Assembly: GCF_027595985.1 (NCBI RefSeq)
Contig: NC_073308.1
Span: forward strand, 15,406,511-15,470,510
DNA from: Sorex araneus
Taxonomy: Eukaryota; Chordata; Mammalia; Eulipotyphla; Soricidae
DNA: 64,000 nt
Reading direction: 5' to 3'
Part shown: positions 33,901 to 40,578 of the stretch, piece after piece
Layout: the number at the start of each line of letters is the position of its first letter
Numbering within the stretch: the stretch's first letter is position 1
The notes under the pieces: model-generated
Told to the model about the DNA's origin: nothing
The model's input: the letters and a program-made list of their open reading frames with translations, nothing else
Database searches by the model: none
Program-made: the position numbers and the translations under genes

Positions 33901-33977
33901 CCAGGCGCAGCCGGCTTGCTCCCAGCCCTGGAGCCCCCGTGGAGCCCCCGCGTGGCGAGAACTGCCGGGTCCAGTAG
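7014..33977 (+). CDS. CENPF: CENPF gene, complete coding span (19 coding exons)
   Basis: Centromere protein F (mitosin) is a very large coiled-coil protein. It builds up in G2, sits on the nuclear envelope and then on the outer kinetochore and corona, binds microtubules through both ends, and links to NDE1/NDEL1-dynein and to mitochondrial Miro. It is degraded after mitosis. Here 19 exons with GT-AG borders and compatible phases join into 9,111 nt, giving 3,036 residues plus TAG. The N-terminus ([13 protein letters not shown]), the [12 protein letters not shown] block, the [10 protein letters not shown] block, the [13 protein letters not shown] block, a KEN box and a C-terminal CaaX box match human CENPF from memory. 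The start is the first ATG of exon 2 and gives the family N-terminus. Compared with human, Lys, Asn and Ile are widely replaced by Arg, Ala and Gly, matching the high GC. Borders are by eye; no transcript was checked. Confidence 0.96.
7519..7715 (+). CDS. CENPF: CENPF exon 3 (residues 55-119)
   Basis: The acceptor GTTGCAG ends at 7518 and the donor GTGCGT starts at 7716. The translation starts [15 protein letters not shown] and ends EQELKR, matching human VENEKTEGTNLKREN. It is continuous heptad coiled coil. The exon leaves two bases (AG) that join G from exon 4 to make Arg. Confidence 0.94.
7870..8010 (-). mobile_element. Degenerate SOR-type SINE in intron 3
   Basis: GCCACACCTGGCGATGATCAGGAG and GGGGACCATGTGGGGTGCAGG follow the inverted SINE order. 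Confidence 0.6.
8257..8381 (+). CDS. CENPF: CENPF exon 4 (residues 120-161)
   Basis: The acceptor CCGGCAG ends at 8256 and the donor GTAAGA starts at 8382. It encodes [16 protein letters not shown], then a Pro/Thr-rich linker ending VTPSHCSGG. This matches the human NTPQKIFTTPLTPSQYYSG linker in place and in the TP-S pattern, but is much diverged. It ends with one base (G). Confidence 0.9.
8466..8580 (-). mobile_element. Degenerate SINE fragment in intron 4
   Basis: TCGGGGCCACACCTGGCAGTGCTC then GGTGCTGAGTGTCGGGG; an old inverted copy. Confidence 0.45.
8858..9375 (-). mobile_element. LINE-1 3' end in intron 4
   Basis: A T-run of about 27, then ATTAGAGAATCACCGTGAGG, TTCACCAGTGCCCATTCTCC and further along GCCATGGAGTCAACCTCCTGG and TAGATGAGTGCAAT, the same order as the 1556-2262 copy. 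Its middle part differs, so it is another subfamily. Confidence 0.75.
9478..9602 (-). mobile_element. Degenerate SOR-type SINE in intron 4
   Basis: GGGGCCACTCCCGAGGTGCTCAGG, GGATCGAGGTTGCC and TCTCTCCAGCCC in inverted SINE order. Confidence 0.55.
9929..10020 (+). CDS. CENPF: CENPF exon 5 (residues 162-192)
   Basis: The acceptor GCACCAG ends at 9928 and the donor GTGAGG starts at 10021. Translation [18 protein letters not shown] is almost identical to human [18 protein letters not shown], one of the best-conserved stretches of the N-terminal half. It ends in phase 0. Confidence 0.96.
10476..10746 (+). CDS. CENPF: CENPF exon 6 (residues 193-282)
   Basis: The acceptor CCTTGCAG ends at 10475 and the donor GTGACC starts at 10747. 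It carries [17 protein letters not shown], then [15 protein letters not shown] and [11 protein letters not shown], all in the same order as human CENPF. This is a non-coiled, Ser/Thr/Pro-rich break between coiled coils. The Ser of human SSVFSWQQ is missing. It ends with one base (G), which joins AG of exon 7 to make Glu. Confidence 0.95.
11600..11802 (+). CDS. CENPF: CENPF exon 7 (residues 283-350)
   Basis: The acceptor CCTCTCAG ends at 11599 and the donor GTAGGC starts at 11803. The coiled-coil translation [14 protein letters not shown] and later RIQELQLQ parallels human ELRNKINELELRLQ and KFQELQLQ. It ends AAK in phase 0. Confidence 0.94.
11803..13840 (+). other. CENPF: CENPF intron 7, mostly unassigned
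   Basis: GC-rich sequence with a probable degenerate SINE fragment (minus) near 12,290-12,360. No coding exon or clear repeat was recognised in the rest. Confidence 0.5.
13841..13966 (+). CDS. CENPF: CENPF exon 8 (residues 351-392)
   Basis: The acceptor CTGCCAG ends at 13840 and the donor GTAAAG starts at 13967. Translation [18 protein letters not shown] then [11 protein letters not shown] is nearly identical to human. It ends LQE in phase 0. Confidence 0.96.
14044..14172 (+). CDS. CENPF: CENPF exon 9 (residues 393-435)
   Basis: The acceptor GGTTTAG ends at 14043 and the donor GTGGGG starts at 14173. Translation [29 protein letters not shown] and ALQAELDQ matches the human order RLTQELQQAKNMHNVLQAELDK. 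Exons 8 and 9 are separated by only 77 bp. It ends in phase 0. Confidence 0.95.
15074..15196 (+). CDS. CENPF: CENPF exon 10 (residues 436-476)
   Basis: The acceptor CTCTGCAG ends at 15073 and the donor GTGAGC starts at 15197. Translation [15 protein letters not shown] then [19 protein letters not shown] parallels human LTSVKQQLENNLEEF and [19 protein letters not shown]. It ends in phase 0. Confidence 0.96.
15395..15590 (+). mobile_element. SOR-type SINE in intron 10
   Basis: The 5' head is degraded. GAGCCCTGCCAGGAGTGACCC and AAGCCCTGAGCACAGCTGTG are clear, followed by an A-rich tail with (CAAA)n. Confidence 0.65.
16859..16994 (+). CDS. CENPF: CENPF exon 11 (residues 477-521)
   Basis: The acceptor CGTCGCAG ends at 16858 and the chosen donor GTGAGT starts at 16995. 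It encodes [20 protein letters not shown] and ends VEELR plus one base (G), which joins CT of exon 12 to make Ala, matching human MKAK. The last 20 nt of the exon and the first 5 nt of the intron are repeated exactly at 17019-17043, giving a second donor 44 nt further on. Using that donor would run into an in-frame TGA. Confidence 0.9.
17019..17043 (+). repeat. CENPF: Exact 25-bp copy of the exon 11 end and its donor
   Basis: Identical to 16975-16999. The copy includes GGGGTGAG, so it is a second potential 5' splice site, 44 nt downstream of the first. Confidence 0.9.
17511..17750 (+). other. Decayed partial copy of CENPF exon 12 inside intron 11, split by a SINE
   Basis: Positions 17511-17580 align with exon 12 positions 18962-19032 with about 11 differences in 71 columns, including an exact 18-nt run (GGAGTCTGCCCTCGAGTG). 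After a SINE, 17727-17757 (CCAGCGTGCTGTGAGG onwards) resembles 19046-19075 (GCAGAGGCGCTGTGAGG onwards), which comes next in the exon. The copy has a frame break and a TGA, so it is not coding. Just upstream it reads GSM where human CENPF also has GSM but this exon 12 does not. I infer an old local duplication of exon 12, not a processed copy. Confidence 0.7.
17590..17700 (-). mobile_element. SINE fragment splitting the intronic exon 12 copy
   Basis: GCCACACCTGGTGTGCTCAGG, GTTACCCCTGATC and GGGGACCAGGTGGGG, inverted SINE order. Confidence 0.6.
17835..18018 (-). mobile_element. SOR-type SINE near the end of intron 11
   Basis: Inverted: TTTGGCTTTTTGGATCACACC, CTCCTGGCTCTGCACTCAGG, CGCGTGCAAGGCAAACGCCC and ACTATCACGGTGGCCCC. 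About 100 bp upstream of exon 12. Confidence 0.85.
18121..21128 (+). CDS. CENPF: CENPF exon 12, first giant coiled-coil exon (residues 522-1524)
   Basis: The acceptor GTTTACCAG ends at 18120 and the donor GTGCGT starts at 21129. The 3,008 nt are open throughout and end in phase 0. Landmarks in human order: [102 protein letters not shown], and [14 protein letters not shown] at the end. It is nearly all coiled coil apart from Gly/Pro-rich linkers around 1100-1180 and 1340-1440. The Lys/Asn-rich human sequence is replaced by Arg, Ala, Glu and Gln. The length is not a multiple of three, so skipping it would break the frame. Confidence 0.97.
21325..21470 (-). mobile_element. Degenerate SOR-type SINE in intron 12
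   Basis: TTTACTCCTGGCTCTGCTCAGG, then GGATTGAGCCTGGGCC and GAGCAAGGCACGCCC. Confidence 0.6.
22355..22539 (+). mobile_element. Full-length SOR-type SINE just before exon 13
   Basis: GGGCTGGAGCGATAGCACAG head with A-box-like and B-box-like (GGTTCAATCC) pol III elements, body CCGCCAGGAGTAATTCCTGAG, and an A-rich tail. Duplicated flank AAGATAAAG(CG)TATCTC at 22340-22354 and 22540-22556. The exon 13 acceptor is 21 bp beyond the right flank. Confidence 0.93.
22577..25729 (+). CDS. CENPF: CENPF exon 13, second giant exon with the internal repeats (residues 1525-2575)
   Basis: The acceptor ACCACAG ends at 22576 and the donor GTGAGT starts at 25730. The exon is 3,153 nt, exactly 1,051 codons, phase 0 at both ends. 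After a Gly/Pro-rich start come [18 protein letters not shown] and [20 protein letters not shown], both recognisable in human. The two long internal repeats of CENPF are visible: one from [13 protein letters not shown] through [13 protein letters not shown], the second from [13 protein letters not shown] through [11 protein letters not shown]. After the second, residues 2111-2404 are 21 copies of [14 protein letters not shown]. In human, the NDE1/NDEL1-binding segment was mapped to the region of the internal repeats, so the expansion falls in or next to it. Confidence 0.97.
24335..25216 (+). repeat. CENPF: 42-bp coding tandem repeat, 21 copies, in CENPF exon 13
   Basis: 882 bp divided by 42 is exactly 21 units, each coding [14 protein letters not shown]. 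Changes are few: unit 1 uses GCG for the first Ala; units 4, 5 and 19 have Thr for Ala at position 12; unit 13 has Thr for Ala at position 2; unit 4 has one silent change. Fourteen residues are two heptads, so Leu3, Leu7, Ala10 and Gln14 fall on the d/a core positions without losing register. The near identity points to recent expansion or ongoing homogenisation. Copy number may vary between individuals and may be wrong in an assembly. Confidence 0.97.
26426..27298 (-). mobile_element. Composite retroelement with L1-like 3' end, copy 1 (intron 13)
   Basis: Starts with a T-run and TTGAATCACCATGTGG (L1 3' UTR), then body sequence shared with the 44387-45654 copy (26726-26885 against 45244-45415). 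Within it a segment of about 120 bp (from GCCGCATGGGGCAGTGGCTC) occurs twice, near 26,895 and 27,185. Flanked by TGCCTTCTT at 26417-26425 and 27299-27307. Confidence 0.75.
27546..27677 (+). CDS. CENPF: CENPF exon 14 (residues 2576-2619)
   Basis: The acceptor CCTTTTAG ends at 27545 and the donor GTGAGT starts at 27678, after CAA. Translation [16 protein letters not shown] and later [16 protein letters not shown] lines up with human VNKMTAKETELQREM and the following block. Phase 0 at both ends. Confidence 0.92.
27678..28892 (+). other. CENPF: CENPF intron 14 with a TG-rich tract
   Basis: Positions 27,915-28,040 are an impure TG repeat. The rest is GC-rich, with no recognised element. Confidence 0.5.
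28893..29036 (+). CDS. CENPF: CENPF exon 15 (residues 2620-2667)
   Basis: The acceptor TCCATGCAG ends at 28892 and the donor GTGAGG starts at 29037. The coiled-coil translation [18 protein letters not shown] matches human LKELTLENSELKKSLD in place and pattern. Phase 0 at both ends. Confidence 0.92.
29508..29650 (-). mobile_element. SOR-type SINE in intron 15
   Basis: TTTTGGGGCCACAGCCAGCGATGG, TGCTCCTGGCTCTGCACTCAGG and CATGCCGGCAAGTGCC, inverted. Confidence 0.7.
29722..29886 (+). CDS. CENPF: CENPF exon 16 (residues 2668-2722)
   Basis: The acceptor TGCCGTAG ends at 29721. The donor is CAG followed by GTCTGG at 29887, weaker than the others. Translation [18 protein letters not shown] and [20 protein letters not shown] parallels human YREKLTSKEECLSSQ and NNSLKATTQILEELKK. 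Phase 0 at both ends. The 3' border is the least certain of the coding exons, though the next exon's match to human supports it. Confidence 0.85.
30335..30455 (-). mobile_element. Degenerate SOR-type SINE in intron 16
   Basis: GGGATCACTCCTGGTGGTCCC, GGGGATTGAACTGGGGTTGG and AAGCGCCCTAGCCCC. Confidence 0.6.
30918..31545 (+). repeat. Impure TG/TCTG microsatellite tract, about 630 bp, in intron 16
   Basis: It begins with pure TG and continues as mixed TGTG, TCTG, TCAG and TATG words to a G-run near 31,540. It gives long open frames rich in Val, Cys and Ser that are not genes. Confidence 0.95.
32052..32214 (+). CDS. CENPF: CENPF exon 17 (residues 2723-2776)
   Basis: The acceptor TCTTGCAG ends at 32051 and the donor GTGGGT starts at 32215. 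It encodes [20 protein letters not shown], nearly identical to human [20 protein letters not shown], in the C-terminal kinetochore-targeting region. It ends with one base (G). Confidence 0.96.
32392..32802 (+). CDS. CENPF: CENPF exon 18 (kinetochore-targeting block and NLS; residues 2777-2913)
   Basis: The acceptor TCCCACAG ends at 32391 and the donor GTGCGT starts at 32803. It encodes [20 protein letters not shown] then [13 protein letters not shown], almost identical to human; the Cys (about residue 2813) lies in the part known to matter for kinetochore targeting. A Pro-rich linker follows with basic clusters KR (2863-2864) and KKRRR (2881-2885), a bipartite-type nuclear signal like the human one. 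It ends [10 protein letters not shown] plus one base. Confidence 0.96.
33001..33060 (+). repeat. (TCCC)n microsatellite in intron 18
   Basis: About 14 CCTC/TCCC units, slightly impure at the 3' end. Confidence 0.9.
33218..33396 (+). CDS. CENPF: CENPF exon 19 (conserved C-terminal block and KEN box; residues 2914-2973)
   Basis: The acceptor CCCCCAG ends at 33217 and the donor GTCAGT starts at 33397. It encodes [17 protein letters not shown] and [13 protein letters not shown], almost unchanged from human, then LGKENV with a KEN box at residues 2955-2957. In human this C-terminal area holds a microtubule-binding segment and the Miro-binding site, and the KEN box directs APC/C-dependent loss after anaphase. 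It ends in phase 0. Confidence 0.97.
33786..33977 (+). CDS. CENPF: CENPF exon 20, coding part (residues 2974-3036, CaaX, stop)
   Basis: The acceptor GTTCTCAG ends at 33785; TAG is at 33975-33977. It encodes [27 protein letters not shown] and the end ENCRVQ. The last four residues Cys-Arg-Val-Gln are a CaaX farnesylation box (human Cys-Lys-Val-Gln), needed for nuclear-envelope and kinetochore placement and for timely degradation. Confidence 0.97.
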   Translation, partial: AKVAQPSPAEPSMDTLTTLACRSPLERTSAGSPQEGLRARRSRLAPSPGAPVEPPRGENCRVQ

Positions 33978-34309
33978 GATCACCTCATGGGACCCCTGGA
34001 TGGTGGCCCCTGTGGGGGGGAACGCAGGGGACCTGCCACCTCCCCGCCCCCCTCGACGGAAAGAACTTCTTTAGTGACCCCTGGACAGGGCGAGTAGGAA
34101 ACCTCTCCTCATCCTGTTTTCTCAGCGTGCAGATGGACGTGACTGTGACTTGTGCCTGTCCATCACTGTGCCAGCTTTGTCTCCCTGTGGGCTGGATGCT
34201 CCAGCGCAGCTCTCGGGGGGCTGCATATGGCTCCCGGGAACTAGGCCCAGGGCATGCTTAGATGGGGACTGAGAATTTCAGGAAAGCGCAAGTGTGTACG
34301 CGCATGCAT

Positions 34310-34500
34310 GACGTGTGTGTGTGTGTGTGTGTGCGTGTGCGCACATGAGTGACACGTGTGTGTTGTGTGTATGTGTGTGCATGTATGACTATGCATGACT
34401 ATGCCTGACTGGGAGAGTGTGCGTGCAGATCCTTGATCCACATGTGTGCGTGCATGTGTGATCTGTGATTGTGTGTGTGCACATGTGCACATGCCTGGCG
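34310..34500 (+). repeat. TG-rich microsatellite in the CENPF 3' UTR
   Basis: A short pure TG run near 34,315 followed by mixed TG/CATG words. It lies before the poly(A) signal, so it would be transcribed. Confidence 0.8.
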
Positions 34501-34745
34501 CATCTATTTGTGTCTGTGCCACCCTTGTCTGCGTGTGTTTTCTTCGTCAGTTTAGCCTGTACATATGTGCGTGTGACTGCGGGCTCCTGCCCCGCACTGG
34601 TTGGCCTCGGCCCCTCTGAGGCATGTGGCTCTCTCGAGTCTGGACGCTGCTGCTTCCTCAGGAAGGCCAGTTTGCTGTAGTCTGGGGGGGCGTGCATCCT
34701 CACAAGCGGTGGTCTTGCGTCCAAGGAGGGCATTATTCTTTTTCT

Positions 34746-34751
34746 AATAAA
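34746..34751 (+). promoter_or_regulatory. CENPF: CENPF poly(A) signal AATAAA
   Basis: Canonical AATAAA followed by TTTGGTGTTTCTG, a reasonable G/U-rich downstream element. It is the first AATAAA I see after the stop codon on this strand. Confidence 0.8.
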
Positions 34752-35167
34752 AATATCTTTGGTGTTTCTGCAGATGGCTCCTTATAAGCGTCCTAGGACA
34801 CTGATACCTGCTTTGGAAACCCCCAGGGCCCTCTGGTCAAAGGAGGCATGTTTTCAGGAGGGATACTGGATAGGGAGTGGGCATGCCCACTGGTGCAGGG
34901 GGTGAGTTGGCATCTGGATGGGGAAGGAGAGCGGGAGGCTGCTCTGTCCGTAGAGCCCGCACCTCACAGCATGTCTGTACCACCGAGGGGCGAGCTTCCC
35001 ATCCAGCTCCTGGGATGGCGAATGCATTGGAAACCAGCGGGTACCCAGCGTGAAAGCCTTTGGAACAGCTGTGTCCCTGAATCTGAGCAAGGGGGTTCCG
35101 GTGGAGCTGCAGGCCAGTCTGCCCTGGGCTTTCAGTTCTGACTGCTGCACCATCAGCCTTGACAAAC

Positions 35168-35325
35168 TCGGGCGCCAGAGCCATAGCACAGAGGGTTGGG
35201 CACTTGGTTGTCTTGTACACGGCCAACCCAGGTTCAATCCCCGACACCCCATATGGTCTGAGCCCAGCCCAGAGTAAGCCCTGGGCACTGCTGTGTGCAG
35301 GCCCTAAAACAATACAAGAGAAGCA
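35168..35325 (+). mobile_element. SOR-type SINE downstream of CENPF
   Basis: GGGCGCCAGAGCCATAGCACAG, CCAGGTTCAATCCCCGACACC and CCCATATGGTC. The 3' half is shortened. Confidence 0.75.
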
Positions 35326-36961
35326 ACACTCCCCCACAGGAATCCTTGAAAAGGATTCCACACACATTCCCTGTACAGGTCCCGGGGGTGAGGTTTCAGT
35401 GACCTTGGCTGCATCCTCTGGGCCTCCTGTGACTTCAGTTGTTGGGGTTTGGTCCAGTCCCAGGCTCATTCACCCCCAAGGCTGCCCTGTGCTCCATGGC
35501 ACATGGGCAAGGCCCAGGGGCTGCATGGACTCAGGCTCCTACACCATCGAACACTTATTGGGCTGGTGGGCGGAGCCTAGAGGTAGGGTTCCCTTACGTG
35601 GCTGGCTGCCCCCAGGCTGGGGACCGGGGAAGGCTGTGGGATTTTCGTTTTTCTGAATTCCTTTCTCTGTTGATGGCTCGCATCCGAGTCCCCAACAGCC
35701 AGACCTTGAACAGGCTTTTCCTGGAGCTGACCGTTCTATTGAGCTGGGAGTCAAGAAGCGGCTGTTTAGTGGAAATAGCAGATAAGCCACAAGTCAGATC
35801 CCTGTGGCCAAATCTGGGGATAGTCCCAAGGTTGGAAGACAGCAGGGAGAGCTGGAGGAGATTCCAGGCCCCAGTCTGACCGTGGCACTGTGTTCCCCGC
35901 CCCTACTCCTCTCTCCTGGCACTGCCAAGGTGACCCCCAGAGTTACTGGATCCAAGCGTCAAGCATCGGGTAGCACTTTGGTGGTGCCCAGTGAGCACCT
36001 CCAAGTTGCCAGGGACTGAGTGGGGGTCAGCCACGTGTGAGGCAAGCGCCTTGAGCTGGACTGTCTCTCTGGGCTTCAGTCAGTGACTACATTAGTCCAT
36101 ATCCTTCCTTCCCAAAGTTTTGTCAGATGTGTTTGAAATCCTGGCATGCCAAGCCAGATCCCCCCAGTAACCTCAGTTATGATGTTGACAGTTCAAGACT
36201 TAAGAGAAACCCATGGTGTCTGCTGGCTGCACTCAGGGGCTGTGCTAGCTGGAGGGAGGCTCAACTCTCAGCCCGGTCTCGTGGGTCCTCCCCTGGACCC
36301 CACGTGTCCTTCCCTCAAGAAGCCCGGCTCCTGCTTGCTCCTGCCAGGACCATCCTCAGGGGAGCTGCAGGCTGGACGCCAGCTCCCTTTCAGCCTTTCC
36401 ACTTTGCAGCAGAGCGCAGTGGCTTTTAGGGACAGCTGCTTTGGCCTGTTGCCACATGTGTGGGCAGGAGGGCATCATCTCCCGGGAGGCAACTGCTCCA
36501 GTGTTGGCCCCGGGTCAGCTGAATGCCGCTGGACACCCCATTTCCCCTCTCATCCAGCAGTGGTATCTATTGCACAGCAGAAGCTTCTGGTTGTAGGGGA
36601 GCCTCATCAAGTCACTCCTTTTCTCCCAACGGTCCTGATCCAAAAGTTTGCTGCAAACCCAAAGGCACGGACCTCTGGAAGCTTAGTGTGTTGTTCTGCC
36701 TTCAGGTCTGTGAACTGTTTGGAGTGAATTTTTGTGAATGGTGTCAAAAGTGTCTAGATTCCTTTGCAGGGGGATCCTACTGGGTCCTCAGGAGGCCTGG
36801 GGTGCCTCCTGGCAATTCTGGTGCTTCTGGGGGTGATCTTGGTCGCTCTGGGGGTGTTTGGAGGTTCCAAGGGCATCACGTGGTCGCAGGGGAACAAACC
36901 TGCTTTTGTCACGCGTGAAACCCACTCAGCTCCTATACTCTCTCTGGCCTGAGATTTATTC
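35326..36961. other. Unassigned intergenic sequence
   Basis: GC-moderate, with possible old SINE remnants near 36,780-36,920. No gene recognised. Confidence 0.4.
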
Positions 36962-36964
36962 TTT

Positions 36965-37118
36965 TTAGTTTTTGTTTTTTTTACCTTTGGCCATGCCAGG
37001 CTGTACTCAGGGTTTATTTCTGGCCCAGTGCTCAGGAGTCACTCCTGGAGGTGTTTGAAGCGCCATATATGGTACCGGGGATCAAACCTTACCCCTTATG
37101 CTATCTCCCCGATCCCTT
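36965..37118 (-). mobile_element. Old SOR-type SINE
   Basis: ACCTTTGGCCATGCCAGGCTG, CAGTGCTCAGGAGTCACTCCTGG and GGGGATCAAACCTTACC, inverted. Confidence 0.6.
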
Positions 37119-37396
37119 GAGGCACATGAGTTCCAGTGCTGGTGGCGACAGGGGTCTGTGCGACCTTCTAAGCACATGCCCTCCACCAGTGTCCACATTT
37201 CTCCATGGCTATCTTGGGCCCCTGGGGCCCACTCTGGGTGAACTCAGTTCCGTAGACCGATTCTTGGGCTTGGGGCTCTGGGAGCCCCGCTGAATATTCT
37301 ACTTTCTCTTTTCCTTCTCCATTTGACTGAAGTCCTGAAAATTGATTTGATTGCTTATTGAATAATCACCCGTTACAAGTAATTGAGTAGGATTTA

Positions 37397-38140
37397 TTTA
37401 TTTATATTTATCTTTTAAAATTTTATTTATTGAATCACCATGAGAGCAGTTACAAAGCTTTTGGGTTTAAGTCTCGGTCATACAATGATGAAACACCCAT
37501 CTCTTCTTCACCAGTGCACATTTTCCATCATCAAAAACGCCAGTATACCCCCCACTCCCCACCCTCCCCTACCTGTGTGGCAGATGATTTCCACATTACT
37601 CTCTCTCTTTTGATTACATTCAACATTTTGACACTGGGCCCACCGTTGTTATTTGAGATTTCCCCCCAACACTTAGATCTGCCGTAAAGGCAACATTAGA
37701 CACTTTGTTTTCTATTGCTGATTATGAATAGCATATGATGCCTGAAATTCTGGAATTTTAATAATTAGATCTGGAGGGATTTCTGCCAAAGGCCGCTGAG
37801 TTCCGAGATTTGTTTCTGAGTCTCTGGGATCATGGCTGTTAAGCAACTTGATCAGGAGCTGGAGAGACCGTACGTGGGTGGCAACTCGGGTCTCACTGGG
37901 ACAGGGGAGGAAGGGGCTGGCCCCACCTCCATCCTGTGAGGGTCCATGTGCCTCGTCACTGTGGGCCCAAACCTGTCTGTCCATTGGCCTTTGGAAGATG
38001 GCGGCCCCTGAGGCGCCACGGGGAAAGGTGGTGGACGGGCACATTTTCCCACCTGGGGTGGCCCTGGGCCAAAACCTAACTCGGGGTCTGGACGCATTTC
38101 TGCCCAAAGCCGCTGAATTTGTTTCTCAGTCTCTGGGATC
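37397..38140 (-). mobile_element. Composite retroelement with L1-like 3' end, copy 2
   Basis: Exact 15-bp target duplication ATTGAGTAGGATTTA at 37382-37396 and 38141-38155. Left end is L1 3' UTR (ATTGAATCACCATGAGAGCAG). A segment of about 60 bp (GGATTTCTGCCAAAGGCCGCTGAG near 37,775) recurs near 38,090 at the right end. Confidence 0.85.
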
Positions 38141-38155
38141 ATTGAGTAGGATTTA

Positions 38156-38889
38156 GATGATGCCATCAGCGGTCACTTGCCAGCCCTTTGGCAGAGCTCT
38201 CCATCACATTAGATTTGGGATAATCAATTATTTGAACACAAAAGATATTGGATGATTCAGACTTCACACCTTTTAGTTTCCTCTAGCTATTGGAACCAGA
38301 CACACGTGTCCAGATGTGGGCCATTGCCCGGTGCCATGTGGAGACAGATCTCCTGGGAGCCCTTTGCTATTTTCTTGGCTTAGGCAGAAACCCTTAGGAA
38401 ATTGGGTGGAAGAATTATTTTTCTGACATTTTGCTCTGCTGATTATTTGAGTTTTATTAGGAAAATGACACATGCTTTTAAGTGATGGAACATTTTCTGT
38501 AATAAAATCTTGTTTTTCTTGCTTTATTTTGCCTAAATTTTAGATAAAGAGTACCCCCAAATTTAGTTCCAAGTCCGTCATGAGCCATACCTTGGCATAG
38601 GTGGCAGTTTGGGACTTGGTGGGACGACAGCCTGCGGCTGGACAGCCTGCCGAGCGGAGGGCTGGGACGTGGCCCAGAGGAGGCCGCACGCCTCCCGACT
38701 CAGGAGCAGCACAACCCAGTCACTTGCTCCGAAGGTGCTCTGAGAATAGCAGCAAGCCGAGAATTCTGCTGAGGGCCAGGAGGGAGATGAGCGTCTGGGA
38801 GATGTCGGGGCAGAGGCGACCAGCGCCTGACTGCCCACGGGACTGCTGTGGGCTTAGCAAGCACTACTCTGTGGGGCATGAGGTCTACC
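38156..38889. other. Unassigned intergenic sequence
   Basis: No gene or clear repeat seen. Confidence 0.4.
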
Positions 38890-39125
38890 CTTCCCCGATG
38901 GTTCTAGAGCACGAGACACACAGCCCATGTTGTCCATCACAGAAGGTTCTAGAGGCCAAGACACAATACCTGTCCACCACCACAGAAGGTTCTGGTATGT
39001 GAGACTTGACACAACACTTGGCCACTGTCGTAGAAGGCTCTAACAGTCAAGAGAGACACATCACATGTCTACAGAATGTTCTAGTGCACAAGGCAGACAT
39101 TGCGTATTTACCATGACAGGGTTGT
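38890..39125 (+). repeat. Decayed minisatellite, period about 41-48 bp, 5 units
   Basis: The word (A/G)GTTCTAG or a variant recurs at 38901, 38946, 38989, 39037 and 39078, each followed by an AAGACAC- or GAGACAC-like word. Confidence 0.6.
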
Positions 39126-40500
39126 ACTGGGCTATGGGCTTTTGGAGAGAAGTAGGTTTTTCCCAGGTAAGAATCTGGTTAAGAGGAAAACACAATTTAA
39201 TCTCTACAAATATGTAAACACATTTTTCAAAAGGTGCAAAGTCTTTAAAGACTCACTTAAGCAATGTTAAGAAATAAGATGCCGGTATAGTTCCCTGAGG
39301 CCTGACTGCACTCAGCTCATCCGGAAGGGGCGCTGGTGTCTTGAAAGTTTTCAGACGAAGACTGTTTATCTTGGAGCCGGCCTGGGCAGAGGCCAGAATG
39401 CTGGCACGCTGCTCTGCTCTGAGTGGGGTCACTGAGTGAAGGCTGAGTTTGCTGCCTGGCCTCGGCCCCCCGCACACAAATCTAACCACAACCAACTGGG
39501 GAGTAAGCTAAGGACCCTGAGGTGCTCAGGATCATCAGCTGTGAACCAAGCCAGGCCAGGTAGGCATCACTGTGGGTCTGGCCTGGAGCAGCTCCTCCTA
39601 CCGCCTTTGACGCCAGCCCCTCTGATCTTGGTCCTGTTCCCACGGCTCTGGTGCTATCTGTGCCCTGGTGTTGGGTCTGTTGCAGCCGCTCACCCTGCAC
39701 TGGGGTCAGAATCGGGGCTGCAGAGCCATTCGTCTATTTGGCTCAGGTTGGCAATTTGGTTAAGCAGCGCCACGTTTGCCTCCCTGGGTTGGAGGCTCCT
39801 CGGTCACGAAAGGTGCTCAGCCCTGGAGCACGCCCCGGCCTCTGACACGCCTGCTGCTGTGCATCCCCTTGTTTCTCATCCCGGAAGTTCCCCATTCTTT
39901 CTCAGCCCTTAGATCGCAGTGGCATTCCCTTTTCCCCTCTGATCTCAAGCTGCGATTTTCTTTGCCTGGGTCCAATTTCCCTTTTGGTTGTGCTTAAGGG
40001 GTCCAAGAATATGCTTAAGACCAAGAACATGAAAGCAGCTGAGTTCTTCAATCAGCGATCACCCACCCATGCTTCATGGCTCGGGGGTGCTTGACACAGT
40101 CCTTGAGGGGAGCAGGCTCCAAAACACGGACACCCTTCCCTCCACAACAGATCTTGTGTGTTGCAGAAATGCGCTATCCACATTCCAAACGCATCATCAG
40201 AGAAGAGCCTCAGGCAGGCTTTATTGCATCCAGTGGGCTTTGTTCAGCAATCCACTGTCTATTGTTCTCTCTCCAGAAAAATGTGCCAGTTACATGGCCA
40301 TGAGCTCGGGAGCCAGCAGGGCTGAGGCTGTGTGGACGGTGGAGCTAAGAGGCTGTCGTCTCTGCCGCTCGGGGCTTCTCAGGCAGCAGGCCCCAGGGAG
40401 GCTGCTTGCCAAGACCCCAGCTCTGGTGTGTGACCCATGGATTCTTATGTCCACCTTGAGGAAAGGGCTCCCTCACATGTGCAAGGCCCTGGGCTTGATC
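39126..40500. other. Unassigned intergenic sequence
   Basis: No gene recognised. The last 50 bp before the (CA)n tract (GCAAGGCCCTGGGCTTGATCC) look like a SINE head remnant. Confidence 0.4.
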
Positions 40501-40514
40501 CCTGGGATGCACGC

Positions 40515-40527
40515 GCGCGCACACACA

Positions 40528-40575
<48 letters not shown>
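40515..40575 (+). repeat. (CA)n microsatellite
   Basis: About 28 CA units with one TA interruption. Confidence 0.95.

Positions 40576-40578
<3 letters not shown>

Larger units (their letters stand above)
33978..34770 (+). other. CENPF: CENPF 3' UTR
   Basis: Continues from the stop to just past the poly(A) signal, about 790 nt. It contains a TG-rich microsatellite at about 34,310-34,500 and no sign of a further exon. The end is taken 15-25 nt after AATAAA, before a T/G-rich stretch. Confidence 0.75.

Noticed and set aside
7014-33977. Identity as NUMA1, a golgin or myosin-like coiled-coil gene
   Set aside because: The N-terminus, [10 protein letters not shown] block, C-terminal block, KEN box, CaaX and exon phases all fit CENPF, while generic coiled coil alone could have misled.
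38890-39125. CRISPR-like spaced repeats
   Set aside because: Eukaryotic context, short diverged repeats and irregular spacing; it is a worn minisatellite.
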